This document shows, one piece after another, positions 45,590-57,171 of a stretch of 64,000 nt of DNA. Within the stretch, counting starts at the first letter, position 1, and every line of letters starts with the position of its first letter. The stretch comes from Cephalotus follicularis (taxonomy: Eukaryota > Streptophyta > Magnoliopsida > Oxalidales > Cephalotaceae), in contig BDDD01002369.1 of the NCBI GenBank assembly GCA_001972305.1, forward strand, positions 1-64,000. Reading direction: 5' to 3'. The notes under the pieces are model-generated. The model made no database searches, was not told the origin of the DNA, and saw nothing but the letters and a program-made list of their open reading frames with translations. The position numbers were made by a program, and so were the translations under genes.

Positions 45590-46990
45590 ATGGCTGGGAG
45601 TCATGAAATCTGAAATGGATGCCATATACGTCAACCGAGTATGGAACTTGGTTAATGCTCCCATAGGCAGGTTGCCTAATGGTTGCATATATATCTTGAA
45701 GAGGAAGATAAGCGTTAATGTAAAAGGTTCAAACCTTTAAATCATAATGATTAAGTCCATTCGGATAATGCTTGTTATTGCCACTCGTTATGGATATAAC
45801 AAATGGCAAAAGGATATGAAGATACCTTGAAAAAGGACTATCTTGAAGAGGACAGCTTAATGTCCCAAACCCGAGGGGTTTACATCGAAGGAACATTAGC
45901 ACAGAGTGTGTGCAAGCTCCTAAGGTTTGTGTATGACCTTATGCAAGCATCCGTAGCTAAAACATCTGTTTTTGATTTCATCAAAATGATGTTATGCCTT
46001 AAGTCTACCGAAAATAGGATTTCCCAGATATAACTTTCTTAGTATTGTACATAGATGACATTCTACACATTGGTAATGCTGTAGGTATGTTATAGTACAA
46101 TTAACCAAGAACGTCTCTCAAAGGATTTGGGAGAGATTTCCTACGTTTTGAGAATGAAGATCTTCAGAGTAGATCAAGTAGGTTGTTCGGAGTTTCCCAA
46201 AACCAGTATATTAGCAGGGTGCTGATATAGTATGGACTTCTGAATTCCATGTTTGGCTTACTGCCAATTAGCCAAGGAATTCATCTTTCCAAGAGGATGT
46301 TGAAAGAGACGTCAGAGGAAAGTGTTGCATGAATGGACTACGTTAAGCTTCGGCTACAGGCTACATCATGCAATATCATATTTTGTACTAGGCCTGACAT
46401 CGTATAAGCCTAAGGGTCTGGCTAATCGATTATCAGTCCAATCCCTGTGAGAGGCACTGGGAATTGTCAAATATATTTGAGAGTGACTCAGGATTTCTTC
46501 TTGACATCTGGAGAAAATAGTGAATTGAATAAGAGTTTTGTTAACTCTGATTTCATCTGTGATCTAGATGATCACGACATCGTATCAGGATATGTGATTA
46601 TCCTACACAAAGGTGTTGTGTGAGTTGGAGGATTCTACAACAATCGGATACTATTGACTCAACCGTGAATAAGAGTATGTTATAACCTATGATACCAAAA
46701 AGTTGTTTTTTGGTAGTGGAAGTTCATTGCGGAACTTCATGTAGTTTCATCTATCGTTCGTCCATTTGTGTAGAGTGATGACGATAGGGGGCCTTTGCAC
46801 AGGCTATGGAATCTAGTCTCATTACCGCTCTAAACTTAAGCAACGGTGTCATTATATTATATGATTCATGAGATCGTATATAGATGAAACATTATCCTAG
46901 AGAGATTTGTGATGATAGCAAATTTTGGTAGACCCACTAACCAATGCCATGAGCATTAGTAGTACTTAAACGACAGCAGAAGTGCGATTG
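45590..46990 (+). pseudogene. Cop2 RT and RNase H remnants
   Basis: In scattered frames: MKSEMDAIYVNRVWNLV (45605-45655), a remnant of the EDVYM-x-QPEGF phrase (45860-45885), LYIDDILHIGN (46045-46080; YIDD active site kept), LGEISYVLRMKIFRV (46128-46172) and a GIHLSKRM phrase near 46275. The RNase H part after 46500 is hardly readable. This order identifies copia pol. The stretch 44900-45590 shows only weak matches. Confidence 0.7.
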
Positions 46991-47018
46991 GCTTAGGCTA
47001 AATGTCTTTGTGGCTTAT

Positions 47019-47034
47019 GGGCCAAGTGAGAGAT
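47019..47034 (+). promoter_or_regulatory. Polypurine tract region of Cop2
   Basis: GGGCCAAGTGAGAGAT directly before the TGTTAG start of the 3' LTR, close to the AAGTGGGAGAT phrase usual in plant copia elements. Confidence 0.7.
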
Positions 47035-49267
47035 TGTTAGAGTAGGGGTGTCCATGCATGCCACGAGGTGGCTCTGCACAAATATATATGTATGTATGAG
47101 ATACACTCCTTTACTGGAGATATCTCTATAAGCCGCAGGGCGGCTGCATGTGTGTATATTACACTCTCTATTTATACAATATGAATTCCTTTTTGTGTTT
47201 TATAGTGCATATTCAATCAACAATGGCCACCCACTATATGTATATCCCAAACCATCTTAAATGGATAAGATGATCACCATGTCATCCGAGTACACATATA
47301 GTGCCCTGTCGTTCGAGGGGTTGGATCTCATGCCTGGGAGGTTATGAGAATGAGATCCTTAGTCCCTTTTGACAGAACGTTCCAAGTCATAGGTTCACTT
47401 TCTTAGGGCAATAGATGAACCGAAAAGACTTGCCGTATTATGCTTGCTCCCGGGGTATGTGGAGAATGGACCATCTCATTACCATTTGGATTTATCCTAA
47501 ATCATAATGCGGGGTTCGTGCTAAAGACCATGAGACTGAACATACCTACCATAGGAAACCAATTTGGAAAGTCATACCTATGTCAATAGGATTCCTATAG
47601 TGTCGGTAGTGTATAGTCTATGGTGACTAGTAGACCATTCGTGGAGATACGTTGTATCGTTAGACCTGAGCGACTGGCATGCATTATGTTGTAACTGCTT
47701 GGCTTTGATTTCCACCTTCCCCAGCACTAGCCACGTGCTGGCAAAAGGGTTGTCTTTTGGGCCTTGTGGGAGCTTCATTGAGATGTATGGGCGAGTTCGC
47801 AATAAGGGATCGTCACACCCGTATGAAGGGCGATCGACTCTATATAATTTATGTTTGTTGAGATTCTAAAACCCTGATCAGGTATTGGCAAACTGGAAAC
47901 GGGGTTTCCGGGGATGTTTGCCGAAAGTCTCAATGCGTACGTAAATTTATAGTTATCGTGACTTTACCTAAGGGTGACATTATTTCGAACCCTAGGTCGC
48001 GGTCGGAGCTAAGTATGACGTAGGATACATGACACATATACTGATGACTGGATAAAGTATTGGTTTACTGGATGTCGACTTATAGACGTAGTTAATTCTA
48101 TGAATCCGGGCGGTGATAGGATTCACACCGGGGCTGTTTTAATAGTCGGGGACAATTGCGAAAGTTGTACCAGAACTCTTGGGATGTTCTGCGAAATTTA
48201 TAGTTGTACCGGATTCAAACCGAGCTTTCGGCTCCCACCTGATTATTGGAAAAGCGATGCATGTTACACATATGCTAGCTTGGCGGAAAATCTAGTTTTA
48301 ACTAGTATATGTTAATTTGGCATTAGTGGTTTACTTATTTATTTAAAATTACCACCGTATTGTCAAATTGATATATTAACAGAAACCACAGTGGGAGTAT
48401 GTTTAACATACGACGTGGGAGGCGTCGGTGGCCGAGGAAAGAGGCCGGCTTTCATCCACGGTAAGCCTCTCTCCTTTTCTATCCTGTTTTTATCTTCTCT
48501 CTCTCTGGTTTGGACTCGGCGCTTTGTGTGTCTCCCACCGCCGGTGTCTCTTCAGCCACCGACAGTCTCTGTGGGTTAAGCCAAGCTTTGGCTCTACCCA
48601 CCTTGACCCTAGATTAGGATTTTCCCGGCATTTTCCTTTCGTTTTGGGGCCGGATGTGATTTTCTAAGTCGACTCTGCCGAGTCGACTCACTGTGTGCCG
48701 TGACTTGGCATTTCTGCCCAAGTCAGGCGAGTCTTGGCTACCAGTGGGCTTCTCGGCATGTGGGCGTCCACATATGTCGTCGTCGGTCCATGACGAGTCG
48801 TTCGAGTTGCACAGAGTCTGAACTCAGTGAGTCACTACCACTGTTCACCGCCGTCCGGGGCGTTTCTCGCCCTGTCTCCACCAGACATGAGCTGAGCAGA
48901 TTTTTTGGTGTCCGTTGGTGTCTTGTTTGAAGTTTTCATGGACTGGTCAGAAAATGGTAGTGGAGCCGGTAACCAGCAGTTGTTTCGGCAAGCGTGTAAC
49001 GGCAAAGTGATGGAGCCGCCAACGTTGGTATGGTTCCTAATCTTATGTATTTATGTTTTACCGAATTTGTTTCGGTTAAGTGGATGTATGCTTGACTGTT
49101 TTGTCTGTTCGATTGAATATTAAACGGGGATCCTAGACGCATAGATTTTTGTAGTAAAATGTAATTGTGAACCTTGACTTGCAGTCTCGGTGTTTTTGAA
49201 AAATTAAAATTTTACACACTTGCGTTCTAGACCCAAAATCGACCGGGACCCTTCCCGGGTTCCAACA
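47035..49267 (+). repeat. Cop2 3' LTR (2233 bp)
   Basis: Starts TGTTAGAGTAGGGG, ends TTCCAACA, followed by CACAA. GAGTCGACTC-type palindromes lie at 48666-48689, and a polypyrimidine block at 48465-48515. It lacks about 200 bases present in the 5' LTR. Confidence 0.93.
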
Positions 49268-49272
49268 CACAA
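49268..49272. repeat. Target-site duplication of Cop2, right
   Basis: CACAA, identical to 34875-34879. Confidence 0.88.
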
Positions 49273-49770
49273 AGCCTTGCTCCCAGGAAATGGGTATTTA
49301 TACAATTTAAGTGTAGGGGGCATGGGGGCTCCCATGAACAGTGCCTCTCTTGTCCTCATCTCCCACTCTCTCATTCTCCCGAATTTTCTAGAGGAACTGT
49401 GCAAAAAAATGGCCCAAAGTATGTCTGCAGGCCACCACCCACCTTTTATACACGTGAGAGGAAGGATCTAGAATTTTTGAGACAATTCTCAACGGTTCAG
49501 GGCCTTCCCCATGCCTTGGGCCAACCTACTCCAATTGGGCCTACCTCCTCACTTAGGCCAAATTACACTTTCCATTCACCAGCCCAAAAATCCAATTACT
49601 ACATTAAATTCAGCGAAAGGAGAGTAGCACAATCTCTTTAGCCCAAAGTGACAAATTATATTACATTAAGGCCCAAATAAATACTTCATAAAATTCGGGC
49701 CCAACCCAAAAGATGGGAAAATTAATACAAAGCCCAATAATAATTTTTTATAATATTTAGGGCTCTTACA
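49273..49770 (-). repeat. Gyp3 3' LTR, second segment
   Basis: Completes the LTR after Cop2 and ends GGCTCTTACA, so on the minus strand the LTR starts TGTAAGAGCC. Total LTR length without Cop2 is about 2.7 kb. Confidence 0.88.
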
Positions 49771-49789
49771 TCCTCCCCTCCTTAAAGAT
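49771..49789 (-). promoter_or_regulatory. Polypurine tract of Gyp3
   Basis: The minus strand reads ATCTTTAAGGAGGGGAGGA directly before the LTR. Confidence 0.85.
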
Positions 49790-49792
49790 ATC

Positions 49793-50296
49793 TCATCCTG
49801 AGATTTCGTAGGATGAAGATAACTGGGGGTATTTAGCCTGCATATCATCTTCTTTTTCCCAGGTAGCTTCTTCCACTCCGTGGTATTGCAATAATACCTT
49901 TACTAACGGAATGGTTTTATTCCTCAATTGCTTAATTCGTCGATTGAGAATCTGGATAGGTATCTCTTCGAAACTCAAATCCGTTCTCAACTCCAAAGGC
50001 TCCCATCGTAATACATGAGAAGGATCGGGATGGTACTTCCGCAGCATCGAAACATGAAACACATTGTATACATCCGTCAGGTTGGGTGGTAAGTCAATTC
50101 AATAAGCAACAACGCCCACTCTCTCAAGGATCTCAAAAGGTCCTATAAACTGGGGGCTCAACTTCCCTTTCTTGCCGAACCTCATACTTCCTTTAGTCGG
50201 AGAGACTTTAAGAAATACATGATCGCCCACAGAAAACTCCAACTCTCGCCTATGGTGGTCTACATAGCTTTTCTGTTGGCTTTGTGATATGCGGAG
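49793..50296 (-). pseudogene. Gyp3 integrase tail and chromodomain
   Basis: The frame 50062-49793 contains MFHVSMLRKYHPDPSHVL and, near its end, VKVLLQYHGVEEATWEKEDD, the Tekay/Del-type chromodomain. The GPY/F-type module lies upstream (50296-50063) with a break between. It has the same architecture as Gyp1 26513-26866. Chromodomains of this kind are thought to guide integration into heterochromatin. Confidence 0.87.
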
Positions 50297-51070
50297 TCAT
50301 TCCCAGATAACCTTTCCTTTCTTAATTGTGTCTTGCACAAGCTTGGGTCCCACAAGACTCTGTTCACCCACTTCGAACCAACATATCGGAGTTCTACACT
50401 TCGTTCCATAGAGAGCGTCGAATGGCGCCATACCAATACTGGCGTGAAAACTGTTGTTGTACGAGAACTCTACTAAGGGTGGATGGTCTTCCCAGCTACC
50501 TCCCCAATCCAAGACACACGCTCGTAGCATGTCTTCCAGCGTCTGTATGGTCCTCTCAGACTGTCCATCAGTCTTGCGATGAACAGCTATGCTAAAATTC
50601 AACTGAGTACCAAAAGCTTCTTGCAGTTTTCTCCAAAACCGCGATGTAAAACGAGGGTCTCTGTCAGACACCACGCTAATCGGTATTCCATGGGGCCTTA
50701 CAATTTCAGCAATATACAAATTTGCTAGCCGTGTGAGAGAAAAGCTCATCTTGATAGCGAGAAAGTGTGTAGACTTAGTAAAGCGATCGACGATCACCCA
50801 TATAAATTCACGGCCCTTCCTCGTTCCAGGCAGTCCTACCACAAAATCCATCGTTACGTGTTCCTATTTCCACTATGCCACAGGCAATGGCTGCAACAAT
50901 CCTACTGGTCTTTGGTGTTCTTCTTTAATCTGTTGGCATGTCAAATAGGAAGCAACGTACTCTGCTATCTCTCTCTTCATGTTGTTCCACCAATATCTCA
51001 ACTTTAGATCTCGGTACATCTTGGTACTTCCCGGATGTATGGAGAAACTGGAGCGATGCGCTTGTGACAA
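50297..51070 (-). pseudogene. Gyp3 integrase zinc-binding region and catalytic core
   Basis: 51070-50873 is the zinc-binding region, in which the first Cys of the C-x2-C pair is Tyr (ASYLTCQQIK, against SCLTCQ in Gyp1). After a short break the core frame 50851-50297 keeps all three catalytic residues: D2 (MDFVVGL), D63 (VVSDRDPRFTSRFW) and E99 (QSERTIQTLEDM), with D35E spacing. The fragment of 184 residues is unusually intact next to its neighbours. Confidence 0.88.
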
Positions 51071-51239
51071 TAGTTCATCCTTCAGCTCATGTTGTTAGGA
51101 ACACATATTCTACCCTAATATCGGATTAATCTGGCGCCTTGTACAGAGAAATCCGTCTTCAAACCTCCATCTTCGCTCAAAGCTATCTTAAGCAGATCTC
51201 CATCGTTTGCTCTGAGCTTCACGGATTCAGTCCATTAAC

Positions 51240-51680
51240 CATGGACGTGTCTGAATATGAGTAATGGTTAAGCAAGCCAATCAACGATTAAGGGCGTCTG
51301 CAACAACATTAGCCTTGCCTAGATGGTACTGTATTTCATAGTTATAGTCATTGAACAACTCCATCCATATTCATTGTCTCATATTCAGGTCCTTCTGTGA
51401 AAACAGGTACTTTAAGCTCTTGTGATCGGTGTACACCTCGAACTTTGTACCATATAGGTAATGCCTCCATTTACGTAGAGCAAACACTATCGCCGCTATC
51501 TCAAGATCATGAGTTGGATAGTTCTCTTCATGGGGCTTTATCTCTCTTGAGGCATAAGCGATCACTCTTCCATTCTACATAAGGACACACCCCAGCCCAC
51601 TGCCTGATGTGTCACTGTATACCACAAAGCCTTCGTTGCCCTCTGGTAAGGCTAGGATTGGCGCAATAGTTAGACGATGC
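51240..51680 (-). pseudogene. Gyp3 RNase H
   Basis: [23 protein letters not shown], then [20 protein letters not shown] and [14 protein letters not shown] on the minus strand are gypsy RNase H phrases. A stop near 51371 and others around it break the frame. Confidence 0.85.
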
Positions 51681-51769
51681 TTTGACTCTTAGAAACTCTT
51701 CTCACAAACATCATCCCAAATAAAAGCCACATTCTTCTGCGTCAATTGGGTCAGAGGTGTAGCTATTTT

Positions 51770-52698
51770 TTAGAACCCTTCTACAAACCGATGGCAGTAT
51801 CCTGCCAAGCCGAGAAAGCTTCGGACTTCCATCGCATTTGTTGGTCGTTTCCAGCTCTTCACCGCCTCAATCTTTGTAGGATCTACTGACAATTCTGCGC
51901 TGGATATAACATGACCAAAGAATGTCACCTCTGACAACCAGAACTCACACTTGCTAAACTTGTCATACAACCAGTGGTCTCTGAGAGTCCGTAATGCCAA
52001 GTGCAGGTGTTCACCATGTTCTTACATGGACTTCGAATATATTAGGATGTCATAAATGAACACCATAATAAACTGATCAAGATATGGACTGAATATCCTA
52101 TTCATCAAGCTCATAAATGTTGCAGGGGCGTTGTTCACCCCGAAAGGCATTAATATGAATTCATAGTGTCCATATCGTGATCTGAAAGCAGTCTTGGGAA
52201 TATGTTCCGCTCTACCTCGGAGCTGGTGATATACTAAGCTCATATCCAACTTAGAAAACACTGAAGATCCCTTTAGCTGATTGAAGAAATCGTCGATATG
52301 CGGCAGTGGATACTTGTTCTTAACTGTCACTTTATTCAACTACTGGTAATCGATACACATTCGTAAGGATCCGTCTTTCTTCTTCACAAACAAGACCGGT
52401 GCTCCCTATGGGGATACACTGGGTCCTGTAGTTATACTTTCAATTCCTTTAACTCAGGAGGGGCCATCCGGTAAGGAGTTGTCGATACTAGAGCTGCTCC
52501 TGGTAGGAGATCTATAGAAAACTCCACATCTCCCTTAGGAGGTAAGGATGTCAGTTCTTCCGGAAATACATTCGGGTATTCGCAAACCACAGTAACATCC
52601 TCCAACTTCGTTGTCCATTTATTGTCATCCGTAACATGCGCCAGGTAAGCAGCACAACCCTGTCTCAAGAGTCTGTTAGCCTGCAAAGCAGATATCAT
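51770..52698 (-). pseudogene. Gyp3 reverse transcriptase with altered active site
   Basis: Pieces at 52698-52432, 52339-52022 and 52000-51770 hold ELKELKV, the [12 protein letters not shown] region (stops within 52340-52431), [39 protein letters not shown] and [11 protein letters not shown]. The catalytic motif reads FIYD instead of FLDD: the first Asp codon is TAT at 52054-52052, which should abolish polymerase activity. Several stops fit Trp or Gln codons changed to TAG. Confidence 0.88.
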
Positions 52699-52743
52699 GG
52701 AAACTGGCTGATGCTCTAACGTCCTGATAAACTGGAATGGAGA

Positions 52744-53160
52744 CTATCCTGGCAAATGGAAGGTTACAACCTTCCGATTACAATCCCCATATGTATAATG
52801 TTTTGATAGCCAATCCATACCGAGAATCATATCAAGTTCGCCCATCAACAGCACTATAAGGTCTGCTGGAAAAACATGTCCCAAAATCTCAATGGCACAA
52901 GATCTACACACCCACTGGGAGGTAGCCAACTCTCATACCGGTGTGCTGACCTCTATCACAAAAGGTAAAGGCTCGGGCTCCACATTCATATGACTTATAA
53001 AACGAGAAACAACATATGAATGGGAGGAGCCTGAATCAATCAATCTCCATGCCAAGTGCTGAGATACATAAACCGTACCTCCAATCACTGAGGCTGATCT
53101 AGCTGCAGCTTGTTGATCCATAGCATATACTCTTCCTTGTACCGTAGGTACGGGTCCCAT
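52744..53160 (-). pseudogene. Gyp3 protease
   Basis: VQGRVYAMDQQAA leads into GTVYVSQHLAWRLIDSGSSH, with an intact D-S-G active site, then VIEVSTPV and a stop; 52929-52744 continues with DLIVLLMGELDMILGMDW. It is homologous to the Gyp1 protease. Confidence 0.86.
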
Positions 53161-53194
53161 CGGTTGTATGCCATGGTGTCCTCATGAATTGGTA

Positions 53195-53950
53195 CTAGGG
53201 AGGCCTTGCTGGAACTTCCCTGTGATCAGTTTGAACCTTGTCCTTCTTGGTTTCTTGTGTTGGACTGGTTCTGAGGACATTGAGCAGTGATGTGGTATGG
53301 AGCTCTACAACTCTAACACCGACAATCTTTCCACCAAAAATCATCCGAAACATGGTCAGAGCGACCACAATATACACAGGGTTCAGCAGACTCCTGTTCA
53401 CCATCGATAGGTTTAGAAGAACCTCCTTGCGAAGCCGTCCTCCGCTGACTCCTCCGTCATGTATCACGACCGGGTCATCTCTGCTGAGATTGCCTTCCCA
53501 ACCTCGAAGGTCCTGCTGGGCTACCAACACTACGGGGAGATTCTTCCTATGTCAGCCCTAGAAATTCAGCTTCTCTTTTATCAATCTCTACTTTAAAAGC
53601 ATCCAAGAGTATGTGTCACTGGAAGACTCAATCATCTTCCACCAGTGTTCTGCTTCACCTTTTTAACATATATGTTGCATGACTAATACATTTAACTTAT
53701 CATCGCCCGTATTCTCCTCATAAGTCCGCTGGGTTCCTGTCATGTAGGAGCAGCAGTTTCGGCTCCATGAGCCACATTTACTTCCTCTTATCTTTCCTTA
53801 TTTCTACGGGTATGTCTCATTGACGGCTCAGACCTCTCTCCTCGTACGTTCTTACTTCCATTCTGATTTATATAAAAGAACGGGTCAATATCCACACATG
53901 TATCTTAATTCCACTTGCCAAGGTTCCTATCCCGGCATATCCAGAATAGT
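53195..53950 (-). pseudogene. Gyp3 gag remnant, body largely deleted
   Basis: Only about 750 bases separate the primer site from the protease. Near 53400-53270 the minus strand shows two zinc-knuckle remnants (CVYCGRSDHVSDDFW with a lost Cys, and CRAPYHITAQCP). Between 53660 and 53540 short Gag phrases (EAEHWWK-like, then REAEFLGLT-like) appear in quick succession although they normally lie far apart. The central Gag core is missing, so this copy could not have made a particle after that deletion. Confidence 0.7.
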
Positions 53951-53953
53951 ACG

Positions 53954-53965
53954 ACTCTGATACCA
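53954..53965 (-). promoter_or_regulatory. Primer binding site of Gyp3
   Basis: The minus strand reads TGGTATCAGAGT five bases inside the 5' LTR end. Confidence 0.88.
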
Positions 53966-53970
53966 AAACC

Positions 53971-55949
53971 TGTCACACCCCAAACCGTGGGATGGGCCCC
54001 ATGACTCAACACGCGGTAATCCGTACAATCATCATCATCATCATAAAAATTTAAAACTTAAATAAATCATAACCATAATCCTTTATTTAATGTGTGAATG
54101 TATAGACCCAGTTCGATACATAAAAAAATATACACTGCTACAACCAGTAGATAAAATAAAATAAATACATATTATTCCTTACATGTCTGATCATAAAGTG
54201 TATTGTTGAGAAGGAATTTACGATAATCTTTTATCCTTGGTGCTGTTGCGATGTGCCTCCACTACCTGTTCCTGTTCATGGCCCATTCAAAGGAATGGGT
54301 CAGCAACCCTGGGGGTTGTTTAGTTTACCACATATACGGGCACATACCAGAGGAACAACAATAAATGCAGAGGAGAAATAAATATGCATGCCTACCATGA
54401 ATGCAGATCGCAATACATAATATAACATCCTCACATAGAAACCATCATCCTTTATCCTCGGACTACTCTACTCAAGCCATACATATCAATCAATAATACA
54501 GAGGAGTCTAGTCCGGTCATCCTATGGTCTGGTCAATATATCAGGTTCACCTGCCCGCGGAATTCTCCTCCAGCTTAACCTGCCGAGCAGAATTCTCCCT
54601 TTGCTCACCTGCTCTGGCGGTTCACCCTTTGGATCACCAGCTTGGGGGAAATTCACCTTTAGGTTCAACATTAGGCAGATTTGCCCGAGGATCACCTGCC
54701 TCGCGGTATTTACTCCTTAGGTTCACCTGCTCGGCGAAATTCTCCCCTGTTGGCCTCACCTGTCTGGGGACTTCAGTTATATTTCCTTTCCTATGTTCGT
54801 TCCATATATCATCTTCATTTCCTTAACATTCATATTTCATACATATAGGCTGACCAGGGCCTAAAAGAGTGCATGGAGCCTTCTCATGCACAACGCCCAC
54901 ATCAAATTTACTTGCATGGCGCATGCATAGCCATATTCATCACTTAGATACCTGCCCTGGGATGCATGCTCATGCATAAACAATTTCCTTATTCTTTATG
55001 GGCGCATGTGGAGCCAATTCTCATTATGTAATACTAGCCCGAGGACATAATCCATTTCTTAAGTGCATGCCATGGGGACACCTAATTTTGGGCACTATTG
55101 GGTATGCATTACACGAACGACACCTGCATGCTCACTGCCCCTTGCCTTCTCTTCTTGGTGCACGATAGCATGACAAAGCAAGAGACAACGCACCAGGGAG
55201 CAATGTATGAATGGCATGCAGGCTCAGCTCATGGCAGGGAGGGCGCCTCTAATGGATGCATGGCAGGGAAGAGTTACTGGGCATGCATGTCAAGGAAAGC
55301 CATGGATGGTACCTCTGACGTAGGCATCCTAGCACGAGGATTCCCCGTATCACTACCTCGGCTCCTATCTTCCCTGGCGCCAGTCTTCACAGGCGACCTC
55401 ATCTCAGTACTAGCTCCCCTGGCATTCATCATCTTGGCACCTATGGTATGGCTACCTAATCCATTGCCACCCCTGAAATCACTACTGGACAGGGAATCTC
55501 GGTATGGCTGCTCGGGCATAGCAACAGCTCGGGCATGGTGGAGCTTAGGCATGGACACCATGGCAGCTCGGGCATTAAGTCTCCCCTGGTACCCCATATC
55601 TTCAGATCCGCACATGGGCACCTCTGGCCTTTTTCCCAGGCACATGCATAATGCGTCTTGACACCTCGGGCGTCATGCGTTTCATGCCTTGGACGCATGA
55701 CCTTTACTCACCGGCGATGGAGGGAGCTCAGCGCTTACCGGTGAGGGTGCGGCGAGTCGCCATGCCTGGACGCATGGCGAGGAGAGGTTCGTTCTCCATC
55801 TCAACACCTCTTATAAAGGCGCCAGTGTGCAAAGCGTAATGTTGGTGTAACAGGACACGCAAAAGAGAAAGAGGAAGCGACCACGTGCTGAGTGCATGCT
55901 GTCAAGTACGGGCGCAAGCCACGGAACAAATACTTATTTGTATTTTGCT
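53971..55949 (-). repeat. Gyp3 5' LTR, segment up to the Cop3 insertion
   Basis: Starts TGTCACACCCCAAACC on the plus strand and follows 32643-34650 closely. The tandem array is at 54545-54775, and a TATA-like CTTTATAAG near 55812 on the minus strand. The LTR stops at 55949, where Cop3 begins; the rest lies beyond the window. A 187-codon antisense frame (55098-55661) is not kept in the partner LTR and is not a gene. Confidence 0.9.
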
Positions 55950-56535
55950 TGTTGACATTTATGTCTCAATCCTAGTTTTGATGATAACATATTTGTGTTT
56001 AACAAAGTTACTTTATGTGCAAGAAAAACATAGAATGTGTAAAACAACAAGAAAATTTGCAGAAATAGCTTAAAGCGTCTTCGCTCAGGAAGCAAGTGTT
56101 AGCGCTTTGTGCAACAGTCGAAGCAAGGAACAAAGCATCAACCGTTACAGCGTTTCAAAGAAAGGAATAAGTGTCCAAACCGGCGACGTCTAAATGAAAC
56201 CGCCAGCGCTTTAAATCAAAGCGTTTGCGCTTTGACACCATTTGTCAGCGGTTAAAACCAGAGATTTCTGGGAGCCAATCAATTTGACAAAAGTGGCGAC
56301 GCTCAACACAAAGCGTCAGCGCTTTGAGGAAACGGTCGACTCCAAATTCCAGAACGCCAGCGCTTTGACCAGAATTCAAATTTGAACTGCCCAACAGAAA
56401 TATAAGCGGCGACGCTTTAAGGCAAACTGTCAACGCTTTGAACGGCTGGAAAAATTTCTGACAGAGTTTTAATGAGCTGTTTTTGAAGCAACAAGTTGCA
56501 AGACACATCCAACGGATTTATGAAGCAAGAAACGG

Positions 56536-56543
56536 CTATAAAC
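56536..56543 (+). promoter_or_regulatory. TATA box of Cop3 LTR
   Basis: CTATAAAC about 100 bases downstream of the palindrome cluster; same place as in Cop1. Confidence 0.55.
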
Positions 56544-57079
56544 AAGGAGTTTTGAAGAGAGAACAAAACAAGGATACAAGTGAACATAGATACAAAGATC
56601 AATCAAGCAAAAACACTACAAGCATTCAAAATCATCAAGTCTATTTAAAAATCCCTTATTTTGTATATTAGCCTATATTTGTTCCCACTTAGATTGAGAG
56701 AAATTATCTTGTAAAATCCAACCTTTGAGAGGTTAAGAACAAACATTATTTACACTTTGATTGTAATAGGGGGAGTGAACCCTAAGAGAGATTAGGGAGT
56801 AAACCCAAAGAGAATTGTAAGTGATTGAGGTCAATCACAAAGGTGTACCGAATAGCACCCGAAATTTTATTCGGAGACTAGTGGAAACTCAAGGAGATCC
56901 TTGGGAAAAGTGGACGTAGTTAAGAGTTAAGCCGAACCACTCTAAAACCGTGTTTCCAAATTCTCTAACTCTCTCTCTTTAAATTAGTTTACTTATTTAT
57001 TTTTTATTGCACATATATTGTTCATTGTTTTTTTTAACTTAGATTTGCAAAAAGTTAATTAAATTTTAGAAACTAAAAT

Positions 57080-57096
57080 CCCCCCCCCCCCCCCCC
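57080..57096. repeat. Run of 17 C
   Basis: Homopolymer at the end of the Cop3 LTR; its length may be uncertain in the assembly. Confidence 0.95.
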
Positions 57097-57114
57097 GCTT
57101 GTAGTTTTTTCAAT

Positions 57115-57126
57115 TGGTATCAGAGC
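57115..57126 (+). promoter_or_regulatory. Primer binding site of Cop3
   Basis: TGGTATCAGAGC two bases after the LTR end. Confidence 0.92.
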
Positions 57127-57171
57127 GGTAGGCTTATAATTGTTTAGTGCTAGAGCCTTTAATGATCTAGG

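Larger units (their letters stand above)
34880..49267 (+). mobile_element. Cop2: long-LTR Ty1/copia element inside the Gyp3 3' LTR
   Basis: LTRs start TGTTAGAGTAGGGG and end GGGTTCCAACA. The 5' LTR occupies 34880-34903 and 39475-41885, with Solo2 between; the 3' LTR is 47035-49267. CACAA duplicates flank the element. A primer site at 41888 and strongly decayed gag, protease, integrase, RT and RNase H sequences follow in copia order. Phrases such as KSESFERVK and KALRSDRGSEYL fit a widespread plant copia lineage, possibly the long-LTR Angela clade; that assignment is uncertain. Cop4 (59531) is the same family. Confidence 0.9.
32643..55949 (-). mobile_element. Gyp3: minus-strand chromovirus, interrupted by Cop2 and Cop3
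   Basis: The 3' LTR lies at 32643-34879 and 49273-49770 (split by Cop2), the interior at 49771-53970, and the 5' LTR from 53971, interrupted at 55949 by Cop3 and continuing beyond the window. A primer site, polypurine tract, protease, RT, RNase H, integrase and chromodomain are all recognisable on the minus strand. The gag body is mostly deleted. The outer end at 55949 is the Cop3 insertion point, not the element's true end. Confidence 0.9.
55950..57112 (+). repeat. Cop3 5' LTR (1163 bp)
   Basis: TGTTGACATTTATG start and TTTTTTCA end. The palindrome cluster lies at 56070-56440 (GTCGAC at 56335-56340), the TATA CTATAAAC at 56536-56543, and a run of 17 C at 57080-57096 just before the end, where Cop1 has a shorter G/C run. 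Confidence 0.92.

Noticed and set aside
55098-55661. 187-codon plus-strand frame
   Set aside because: It lies antisense in the Gyp3 LTR and is broken in the matching part of the other LTR (33780-34360).
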